Source: DATAQC01 sp046263055
GTDB lineage: Bacteria > Actinomycetota > Acidimicrobiia > Acidimicrobiales > AC-14
NCBI GenBank assembly: GCA_046263055.1
Contig: JBHELO010000106.1
Span: 1 to 21,040 of the forward strand
Reading direction: 5' to 3'
DNA: 21,040 nt
Translations under genes and position numbers: made by a program
Notes under the pieces: generated by a model
Told to the model about the DNA's origin: nothing
The model's database searches: none
Seen by the model: the letters and a program-made list of their open reading frames with translations, nothing else
Shown here: piece by piece, positions 7,719-13,721 of the stretch
Layout: each line of letters starts with the position of its first letter
Numbering within the stretch: the first letter of the stretch is position 1

Positions 7719-7925
7719 TCGGCGCTCGCCCCCGGGTGACATCGGTCACCGCCGGCGGCGTTCCCTCCCCACCGCCATCCCCGGTCCACACCCTGTGGAC
7801 TACCCTACGGGGACTGGGCCGGTGTCCTCCCCGGGGGACGAATCGGGGGCGAACGGGCGTGCGGACACCCGAGGCTTCCGGCGATGGCTCTCCGTCAAGC
7901 CGGAGCGGAGGTCTCCTAGGTACCG
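7719..7925 (+). promoter_or_regulatory. Leader region of the first LuxR-type regulator, with inverted and direct repeats
   Basis: A 207-nt gap with no gene. Near-palindrome GTCCTCCCCGGGGGAC at 7823-7838 (one G-T pair). Two similar words, GGGGGACGAA and GGGGGCGAA, follow about 12 nt apart (about 7833-7854). A TCCGGC...GCCGGA stem-loop lies at about 7876-7904, then GGAGG at about 7907-7911, 14 nt before the ATG, longer than ideal. These are candidate operator or leader-RNA elements. No known riboswitch consensus was recognised. Confidence 0.35.
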
Positions 7926-8477
7926 ATGAAACCGATCGCCGTCGGCCTATTCGACGAGCAGGAGATCTTCCGGCGGGGAGCGGTGGCCTGCGTGGCCGAC
8001 GACCCCGTGCTCGACGTGGTTTCCGACGGGCCCACCCCCCCTCGGGCCGACGCGCTGGCCGGCATCGACTTGGACGTGGCCGTCGTCTCCCCGGCGGTGG
8101 CCCGAGCCGGCACCTTCGGGTGCCCGATGGTCGTGTGCGGGGCCACCGACACCATCCGCACCATCGGCACCGTGCCCGGCGTGTCCGCCGTCTTCCTGCG
8201 GACCGAGCTGCGGCCCGCCCAGCTGGTGAGCGCCATCCGGGCCGCCGCCGTCGGCCTGCAGATCCAGTCCCTCGGTCCATCGGCCCACGCCCTCGACCTG
8301 CGCAGTCGGCGGGTCCTCGAGCTGCTCGCCGAGGGTGCCGCCACCCGGGAGATCTCCGACACCCTCGGCTACTCAGAGCGCACCATCAAGTCCGTGATCG
8401 GCGACCTGGAGCGGTCCCTGGGGGCCCGCAGCCGGGCCCACGCCGTCGCCCTGGCCCTGCGGGAGCATCTCATCTGA
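7926..8477 (+). CDS. LuxR-type regulator with degenerate receiver domain (paralogue 1)
   Basis: 183 residues from ATG 7926. Residues 1-110 follow a response-regulator receiver layout, beginning MKPIAVGLFDEQEIFRRG, but the strand that should end in the phosphorylated Asp reads LDVAVVSP, with S55 in its place. The conserved Lys region reads FLRTELRP. Residues 122-180 form a GerE/LuxR helix-turn-helix: RRVLELLAEGAATREISDTL, GYSERTIKSV. It should therefore bind DNA without normal phosphorelay control. The second regulator at 9087 shares the receiver start (FRRG) and HTH core (TREI.D.LGYSERT.K), so they are paralogues. It lies tail to tail with the PAAR-like gene, 34 nt away. A role in controlling the injection system is inferred from position. 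Confidence 0.87.
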   Translation: MKPIAVGLFDEQEIFRRGAVACVADDPVLDVVSDGPTPPRADALAGIDLDVAVVSPAVARAGTFGCPMVVCGATDTIRTIGTVPGVSAVFLRTELRPAQLVSAIRAAAVGLQIQSLGPSAHALDLRSRRVLELLAEGAATREISDTLGYSERTIKSVIGDLERSLGARSRAHAVALALREHLI

Positions 8478-8511
8478 AGGGTGACACCGCCCGCCCGCCG
8501 GCGCCGGACCC

Positions 8512-8901
8512 TCAGGGCGCCTGGACCGTCACCTGGGTGGGCATCACCACGCTGATCACGCCGGCATAGGCGCACGTGCACATGGACGTGGACTGGAGGG
8601 CGGGCCGCCCCCCCACGAGCACGGTGGGCGAGCCCGGCACCCACGGCCCGACTGGGGCGGGAACGCACGGCATGGGCGTCAGGACCCCGAGGGCAGCGGC
8701 GGTGGCGGTGGCCACCGTGGGGTTGGCGAGGCTCGTGCACACGCCGAACGGCACGATGTTCACGAACGGCACCATGTCGGCGATCGTGGCCACGGGCATG
8801 CCGCCGGCGACCGTGCCCGACGTGGGAAGCACGTTGAGGGGGGTGGGCGCAGCGCCGAAGCTGCACTTGATGGTGGTACCGGCGGTGACCAGGGGCGGCA
8901 C
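8512..8901 (-). CDS. PAAR-like protein (DUF4280), probable spike tip of the injection system
   Basis: 129 residues. Start chosen at GTG 8901: AGGAGG (8907-8912) precedes it by 5 nt, and the product begins MPPLVTAGTTIKCSFGAAPT, the family's usual start. A TTG at 8919 would add 6 residues with poorer spacing. Family features: C-S-F-G with a PTPLNVLP stretch, Gly/Pro turns, repeated hydrophobic strands, and the ending STSMCTCAYAGVISVVMPTQ that resembles DUF4280 tails (C.C...G.I.I). PAAR-like proteins form a small cone sharpening a VgrG-type spike and may carry cargo; here the partner would be the spike encoded at 16091-17890. It is unusual in lying alone, 4 kb from the baseplate operon and between two regulators. 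No effector extension is present. Confidence 0.82.
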   Translation of the reverse strand: MPPLVTAGTTIKCSFGAAPTPLNVLPTSGTVAGGMPVATIADMVPFVNIVPFGVCTSLANPTVATATAAALGVLTPMPCVPAPVGPWVPGSPTVLVGGRPALQSTSMCTCAYAGVISVVMPTQVTVQAP

Positions 8902-8906
8902 GGCGA

Positions 8907-8912
8907 CCTCCT
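8907..8912 (-). promoter_or_regulatory. Ribosome-binding site deciding the PAAR-like start
   Basis: On the minus strand AGGAGG lies 5 nt before GTG 8901, favouring this start over TTG 8919. Confidence 0.75.
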
Positions 8913-8993
8913 GCTCCAAAGGCTAGCGGTCAGCCTCCCCTCCGAGCGGTCCACCCCGGCTGCCCGACCGGGAAGGGATCCTCGCACTCCGGG

Positions 8994-9038
8994 GCGGCCG
9001 GCGCCCGAGCGGCCGGCGCGGCCTGTCCCGTCGACGGG
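8994..9038. promoter_or_regulatory. Direct repeat plus palindrome between PAAR-like gene and regulator 2
   Basis: GCGGCCGGCGC occurs at 8994-9004 and 9009-9019 (15-nt period), followed by the perfect 12-bp palindrome CCCGTCGACGGG at 9027-9038. The site lies in the divergent gap, 49 nt before the regulator's chosen ATG. It is a candidate operator for one or both LuxR-type regulators. The base composition makes chance GC repeats common. Confidence 0.4.
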
Positions 9039-9086
9039 CCGGTGAGGGTTGCCGCCGGGACCCGTCCGTGGTTGGGTGTCGTCGGG

Positions 9087-9710
9087 ATGCAGGGCGGTTG
9101 GCAGCGGGCGACGATCTGGGTGGACGACCGTGACCCCATCTTCCGGCGCGGCCTGCTGTCCTGCATCACCGCCGAGGGCTTCGGTGTCGCCGGGGAGAGC
9201 GCCGGCCTGCGTCCGGCGCCCGAGCTGGGCGGGGTGGACGTCTTGGTGTTCGAGGCCACCGCCGCCGGGTTGCCCCCGGCTTTGGGGCTGGTCAAGACCA
9301 CCGGCGTGCGGGCGGTGGCCATCGTCCCCGCCGTGCCGGAGCACCTGGTGTACGACGCCGTGGACGGGGGCGTGGCCGCCCTCTTGTTGCGGGCCGACCT
9401 CACCCCGGCCGCCCTGGCCGGCGCCCTGCGCGCCGTGGCCGGGGGCGCCACCGCCTTCCCGCCCGGCCTCGTGTCCCAGCTCCTGGTGCGGGCCGCCCAC
9501 TCCGGCACGGGCGGTCCCCACGCCCTCAGCACCCGCGAGCTGGCGGTGCTGCGGTTCCTCTCCGAGGGCGACGACACCCGGGAGATCGCCGACGCCCTGG
9601 GCTACTCGGAGCGGACGGTGAAGAACATCGTCCACGACCTGCTGATGAAGATCAACTGCCGCAACCGAGCCCACGCCGTGGCGGTCGCGACCCGCCAGGG
9701 CCTGATCTGA
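9087..9710 (+). CDS. LuxR-type regulator with degenerate receiver domain (paralogue 2)
   Basis: 207 residues from ATG 9087; a GTG at 9042 would add 15 residues but has no better ribosome-binding site and would overlap the upstream palindrome region. Receiver-like part (about 8-120): IWVDDRDPIFRRG keeps the acidic pair, but the phospho-acceptor strand reads VDVLVFEA, so Glu (E56) stands where Asp is expected, and the Lys position reads LLLRADLTP. A LuxR/GerE HTH follows (about 147-203): LSTRELAVLRFLSEG, DDTREIADALGYSERTVKN. Asp-to-Glu can mimic phosphorylation, so it may be constitutively active; this is inference. It is followed after 10 nt by the DUF4255 gene, so the regulator appears co-transcribed with injection-system genes. 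Confidence 0.88.
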   Translation: MQGGWQRATIWVDDRDPIFRRGLLSCITAEGFGVAGESAGLRPAPELGGVDVLVFEATAAGLPPALGLVKTTGVRAVAIVPAVPEHLVYDAVDGGVAALLLRADLTPAALAGALRAVAGGATAFPPGLVSQLLVRAAHSGTGGPHALSTRELAVLRFLSEGDDTREIADALGYSERTVKNIVHDLLMKINCRNRAHAVAVATRQGLI

Positions 9711-9720
9711 CGGGCGGCCG

Positions 9721-10347
9721 GTGCTCCACCTGCTGGACGCCACCCTGGAGTCCTTCCTGCGCTCGGAGGCCGCACTGCGGGCCGGCGACGTGGAGGTGTC
9801 CTTCGACGCCCCCGACCGCGAGTGGGCCGCCGCCCTCACCGGCCCCACCGTCAACCTCTTCCTCTGGGACGTGCGCCAGCACCTGGGCCAGGCCTCGTCG
9901 GGCACGGAGGTGGTGGAGCGCAACGGCGCGCTGTTCCGCCGAAGCGCCCTCCCTCGCATCCGCCTCGGGTACGTGGCCACCGCCTGGGCCACCGATCCCC
10001 GCACTGAGCACCAGCTCCTCGGGGCCGTGCTGCGGGCCCTGCTGGCCGGCAACGAGATCCCCGAGCAGTTCGTCGACGGGGCGCTGGTGGGCCTGGGATC
10101 GCTGCCCTCCCTGGAGGTGGGCAAGCCCCGGGACGAGGGACGGGCCGACGTGTGGTCGGCGCTCGGTGGCTCCTTCCGTCCCGGCATCGACATCGGGCTC
10201 ACCGTCACCGTCGACCCCCTGGCCCTGCGCCCCGCCGCCTCCCCGCCGGTGAGCGTGGAGGTGGGCGTGACCGACACCACCCGGCCCGAGCGGACGTCCC
10301 GCCGCCGGCGGGTCGTGGGCCCCCCGGCCTCGGCCGGGGGGGGCTGA
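9721..10347 (+). CDS. DUF4255 protein, Pvc16/Afp16-like tube cap or terminator
   Basis: 208 residues from GTG 9721, 10 nt after the regulator. The first 175 residues match DUF4255: LHLLDATLESFLRSEA start, VEVSFDAPDREWAAALTGPT, then NLFLWDVRQH with an R..G following, RLGYVATAWATDPRTEHQLL and LLGAVLRALL. In Afp/PVC-type particles this protein ends the inner tube and sheath at the side away from the baseplate and fixes particle length. The C-terminal about 35 residues are Pro/Arg/Gly-rich and likely disordered. DUF4255 is one of the most reliable markers of extracellular contractile injection systems as opposed to type VI secretion or phage. The next gene starts 7 nt later. Confidence 0.9.
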   Translation: MLHLLDATLESFLRSEAALRAGDVEVSFDAPDREWAAALTGPTVNLFLWDVRQHLGQASSGTEVVERNGALFRRSALPRIRLGYVATAWATDPRTEHQLLGAVLRALLAGNEIPEQFVDGALVGLGSLPSLEVGKPRDEGRADVWSALGGSFRPGIDIGLTVTVDPLALRPAASPPVSVEVGVTDTTRPERTSRRRRVVGPPASAGGG

Positions 10348-10354
10348 GCCGCCC

Positions 10355-12616
10355 GTGCGGGTCGAGGTCACCCCCCGCCACCTCGACGTCGCACCGGGCG
10401 AAGCCGTAGTCCTCGAGGTCGAGGTCTTCAACGCCAGCGACGTCATCGACGGCTACCGCCTGAGCCTGGTCGGAATGGGCAGACAGGCCTTCACGGCCAC
10501 GCCCCCCGTCCTGTCGCTCTTCCCCGGCACCGATGGCGTGATGACAGTCGTCCTCGTGCTGCCGGCCGGGTTCCCGGCCGGCCCCCACACCATGGGCGTC
10601 AAGGTGTCGTCCACCACCGAGGCGGCCGAGACCCGGGTGGAGGAGGTGAGCCTCGAGGTCGCCCCCGTGCGCGACGTCCGCCTCACCCTGTCGCCCCAGG
10701 CGGTGACCGGGCCGGGCAAGGCCACCTTCGAGGTCGCTCTCGAGAACGCCGGCAACGTGGCCGTGGAGGCGCCCCTCGCCGCCGCCGACGTCGAGCGCCA
10801 CCTGGGCTTCGTCTTCCTGCCCACTCAGCTGGTCGTGGGGCCCGGCGAGCGCAAGGTGGCTCGGGTCCGAGCCAAGGGGCGGCGGCCGTTCTTCGGGTCA
10901 CCCGTTCCCCGGCCGTTCACCGTCACCGCCGACGACGCCGGCGGCCCGGCCCTGGAGGCGGCGGGCACCTTCGTCCAGAAGCCACTCGTCCCCCGGGGGA
11001 TCCTCACCCTCCTCACCATCCTGGGCGGCATCGCCCTGTGGGGGCTCGTCCTGTTGCTGGGTGTCAACAAGGCGGTGAAGACCGGGGTGGCGGCCGCCAA
11101 GGGCGAGAACGCGGCCAACGGCGTGACCAAGGCGGGCGGGGCGGCGGGAGGCGCCGCAGGCGGCGGGGCGGCCGTGCCCACCGGCACCGCCGGCGGCATC
11201 AGCGGCGTCGTGGTGGCGGGCACCGACCCGTCGGGGGCCACCGTGGCCCTGGCCATGATGCCGGTCAGCGGCAGCCCGGCGGCACCCCCGCCCACGCCCG
11301 TCCCCGTGGGCTCGGGCGGGAAGTACGAGTTCACCTCGCTGGCCACGCCCGCCTCCTACACCCTCACGGTGGCCAAGCTCGGCTTCGGGCCCCAGACCCT
11401 GGTCGTGGCCCTGGCCGCCAACGAGAAGAAGACGGTGGACGTGCGCCTGCTCAACGGCGACGGGGGCATCAGCGGCAAGGTCACCGACGGCACCGCGGTG
11501 CTCACCAACGTGGCCGTGACCGCCGTCAACGGCCAGGACCGGGCCAGCGCCATCACCCTTCCCACGCCACCGGTGGGTTCCTATTCGCTCCTCCGCCTGC
11601 CCACCCCGGCCACCTACGTGCTCACGTTCGCCAAGGACGGGTACGGGAGCGAGTCCATCACCGTCGCGCTCACCAAGGGCCAGGTGGTCACCGACCGCAA
11701 CGTGGTCCTCCACCAGGGCAACGGCTCCATCTCGGGGACGGTGGCCGACGTCACCGGCCTGCCCGTCCCCGACGTGGGCGTGGTGGTATCGCGCGCCGGC
11801 GCCCAGGTGACCCGGGTCCAGAGCCTCAACGCCGGCTCGGTGGGCTTCTTCTTCGTCGGCGGCCTGCCCACGCCGGGCACCTACACCCTGGAGTTCTCCA
11901 AGGACGGCTACGTCAACGAGACCCGAACCATCACCCTGGGCGACGCCGGCAACGTCACCGACCTCAACCCTCAGCTCAACCCCGTCACCGGCGCCCTGGC
12001 CGGCCTGCTGACCGAGGACATCCGCCGGGTGACGGTCTGCCGGCCCGGGCCCCTCGAGTGCCCGGTGGACGAGGTGGACGTGAAGGTCACCGACAGCAAG
12101 GGGGCGACGGTGAAGGACACCACCACCGCCAGCAGCCCGGTGGACCAGCTCGGGCGCTACAGCATCGTGGGCATCCCCGCCGGCGACTACACGGTGACCT
12201 ACTCCAAGGGGGGCTACCAGTCCCAGACCTTCCGGATCACGCTGGCGGCCAACGAGAACCGCACCCTCGACGTGCGCCTGAAGGGCGTGCCGGGAACGGT
12301 GGCGGGCACCGCCCAGCGGTGCACGTCCGTCTCTCTGGTCCTGCGCGACGGCACCCAGCTCACCCCGCCGGCCGCCGCCCGGGTCCGGGCCAACGACGCC
12401 TACCAGTTCCTCGGGCTGGCCACCAAGGCCGAGTACCGCCTCCTGTTCGTCGGGTCCACCGGCGCCGTCCAGGACGCGGTGGACGTGACCATGGGACCGG
12501 GCGACAAGCTCACCGGCATCGACGGCACCTGCAACCCGGCCCCCACGACGACCCCGTCCACCACCACGACCACCAGCTGCTTCCTGGGATCCATCTTCAC
12601 CTGCCCGGGGGCATAG
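10355..12616 (+). CDS. Membrane-anchored protein with five carboxypeptidase-regulatory-like repeats
   Basis: 753 residues from GTG 10355, 7 nt after the DUF4255 stop. No signal peptide. Residues 1-205 look like two Ig-type beta domains (VEVTPRHLDVAPGEAVVLEV; then VRDVRLTLSP). A single membrane segment is at 215-237, followed by a basic patch (NKAVKTGVAAAK) and a Gly/Ala linker (245-280). Then come five beta-sandwich repeats at about 282-365, 371-455, 458-540, 546-645 and 648-735. The first four end in (Y)-T-(L/V)-T/E-(F/V/Y)-(A/S)-K-(D/L/G)-G-(Y/F), the carboxypeptidase-regulatory-like (peptidase-associated) fold. The tail is Thr-rich with C742 and C750. Cysteines confined to the last 200 residues fit an outside C-terminus. 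Role inferred: tying the cap end of the injection particle to the membrane, or surface binding. Confidence 0.85.
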   Translation: MRVEVTPRHLDVAPGEAVVLEVEVFNASDVIDGYRLSLVGMGRQAFTATPPVLSLFPGTDGVMTVVLVLPAGFPAGPHTMGVKVSSTTEAAETRVEEVSLEVAPVRDVRLTLSPQAVTGPGKATFEVALENAGNVAVEAPLAAADVERHLGFVFLPTQLVVGPGERKVARVRAKGRRPFFGSPVPRPFTVTADDAGGPALEAAGTFVQKPLVPRGILTLLTILGGIALWGLVLLLGVNKAVKTGVAAAKGENAANGVTKAGGAAGGAAGGGAAVPTGTAGGISGVVVAGTDPSGATVALAMMPVSGSPAAPPPTPVPVGSGGKYEFTSLATPASYTLTVAKLGFGPQTLVVALAANEKKTVDVRLLNGDGGISGKVTDGTAVLTNVAVTAVNGQDRASAITLPTPPVGSYSLLRLPTPATYVLTFAKDGYGSESITVALTKGQVVTDRNVVLHQGNGSISGTVADVTGLPVPDVGVVVSRAGAQVTRVQSLNAGSVGFFFVGGLPTPGTYTLEFSKDGYVNETRTITLGDAGNVTDLNPQLNPVTGALAGLLTEDIRRVTVCRPGPLECPVDEVDVKVTDSKGATVKDTTTASSPVDQLGRYSIVGIPAGDYTVTYSKGGYQSQTFRITLAANENRTLDVRLKGVPGTVAGTAQRCTSVSLVLRDGTQLTPPAAARVRANDAYQFLGLATKAEYRLLFVGSTGAVQDAVDVTMGPGDKLTGIDGTCNPAPTTTPSTTTTTSCFLGSIFTCPGA

Positions 12617-12661
12617 CGCCGGGCCCCGACTGCGTCCCGGTCCTGACCCCTGCGGAGGCGA

Positions 12662-13120
12662 CTACCAGATGCGGTAGAGCAGCACCACGAGCTGGATGAC
12701 CAGAAGGACGCAGAGCAGGACCACGCCCAGCAGCCACCAGCGCCGGCGCGGCGGCGCCTCGACGGCCACCGGGACGGGCGCCGGCGCGGCGACCACGGGG
12801 GCGACCGTCTCCTCCGGGGGTGGCGGGGGCGGGTGCATGTCGGCGCCACAACGGGTGCAGTAGACGGCCCGGGAGGAGTTCAGCTCCGAGCACGCCGGAC
12901 AGGGCTCACCGGCCAGCGTCTGGCGGCCGCCCGCCCCGGGCCGGCGGCGGACGGCGGCAGCCAAGACGTCCTCGCCGTCGTCACCGAGGTCGACATCCGG
13001 CTCCTCGGCGCGGGCCCAGAACAAGGGGAAGTCGCACGACGAGCAGAACTCGTCGGCCCCGTGGCGGATCACGCCGAGGTCGGCCACCGCCCCACAGCTC
13101 GGGCACTGGATGGGGGCCAC
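12662..13120 (-). CDS. Double zinc-ribbon protein with C-terminal membrane anchor
   Basis: 152 residues from GTG 13120, 1 nt after the stop of the tail-protein gene, so it is the last gene of the baseplate operon. Zinc ribbon 1: C6-P-S-C9 with C26-S-S-C29. Zinc ribbon 2: C74-P-A-C77 with C88-T-R-C91. An acidic linker (EEPDVDLGDDGEDV) separates them; a Pro-rich stretch (about 96-124), RRR (125-127) and a membrane segment (129-148) follow. The positive-inside rule puts the ribbons in the cytoplasm, tail-anchored. No enzymatic motif. Possible roles are tethering the baseplate to the membrane or scaffolding assembly; both are inferred from the operon. Zinc-ribbon/anchor proteins are common and diverse, so no family name is assigned. 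Confidence 0.85.
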   Translation of the reverse strand: MAPIQCPSCGAVADLGVIRHGADEFCSSCDFPLFWARAEEPDVDLGDDGEDVLAAAVRRRPGAGGRQTLAGEPCPACSELNSSRAVYCTRCGADMHPPPPPPEETVAPVVAAPAPVPVAVEAPPRRRWWLLGVVLLCVLLVIQLVVLLYRIW

Positions 13121-13121
13121 G

Positions 13122-13721
13122 TCAGTGCCGGGCCCCGGCCCGGGCCGAACGGGCGCCCGCAGTGCGGGCCCGGTTGACGCGGCCCTGCCCGTTGGCGCCG
13201 CCGTCGACGCGACGGGGCGGCCACAGGACGTGGCCGCCCACCACCAGCTCGAAGGACACGTCGGCGGGGACCTCGGCCCGGACCACCGCCAGGAGGTGGT
13301 CCTCGGTGGTCCACCCGGCCCGGTCGACGCGTACGGTCACGGTGCGGGGGTTTTCCGGGGCGTGGCCGCGGGCGAACACCCCGCCACTGTCGACCACGTC
13401 GGCGGGGCCTCCGGTCAACAGCTCCAGCAGTCCGCAGAGCCCGGCCGCCGTCCCCCGCCACCACAGCAGGCGGCCCAGGGCCATCACCCGGGCTCGTTGG
13501 CGCAATTCGGGCGACGACGGGTCGATGCTCTCCACCGCCAGCCACCCGCCCAGCCAGCGCACCAGCTCGGGGGGTGCCACGGTGGGGTCGGCCAGGTGCT
13601 CGATGCCGTCCACACCGAGCTGCACGGTCTCGTTCAGCTCGTCGAAGATCCCGAGGAACCGGCGCAGGAAGCCGTCGTCGGCCAGGGCGGCGGGGAGCTG
13701 GTCGACCAGCGTCGCCCTCAC
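13122..13721 (-). CDS. Phage-tail-like baseplate protein, TIGR02242/P2 gpI type
   Basis: 199 residues from GTG 13721, whose codon overlaps the preceding stop (GTGA, 4 nt); a longer open frame to 14648 only shadows the large baseplate gene. Family signs: VDQLPAAL start, then LRRFLGIFDELNETV, ELVRWLGGWL (53-62) with downstream RQRARVMALGRLLWWRGTAA and GLCGLLELLTG (94-104). This is the TIGR02242 'phage tail protein domain' pattern, equivalent to the small wedge-associated subunit (Pvc12/gp7-like in position). It should bridge the wedge protein and the periphery, where fibres would attach. The C-terminal about 40 residues are basic and Gly/Ala-rich. No tail-fibre gene is visible after it; instead comes the zinc-ribbon protein. 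Confidence 0.85.
   Translation of the reverse strand: MRATLVDQLPAALADDGFLRRFLGIFDELNETVQLGVDGIEHLADPTVAPPELVRWLGGWLAVESIDPSSPELRQRARVMALGRLLWWRGTAAGLCGLLELLTGGPADVVDSGGVFARGHAPENPRTVTVRVDRAGWTTEDHLLAVVRAEVPADVSFELVVGGHVLWPPRRVDGGANGQGRVNRARTAGARSARAGARH

Noticed and set aside
7874..7925. Cyclic-di-GMP or other known riboswitch before regulator 1
   Set aside because: The leader has stems, but the conserved core bases of known classes were not found.
7926..9710. Quorum-sensing LuxR receptors
   Set aside because: The N-terminal domains follow a receiver-like layout, not the autoinducer-binding fold, and no luxI-type synthase is present.
8760..10280. Minus-strand 506-residue open frame
   Set aside because: It covers the regulator 2 and DUF4255 genes on the opposite strand and shows no domain; a shadow frame.
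12617..12661. Bidirectional terminator between the converging operons
   Set aside because: Only short GC matches (GGGCCC) and no convincing stem or T-run.
11038..12699. Plus-strand 553-residue open frame
   Set aside because: It is a +1/-1 shadow of the carboxypeptidase-regulatory-repeat gene, rich in Arg/His/Gly with no motifs.
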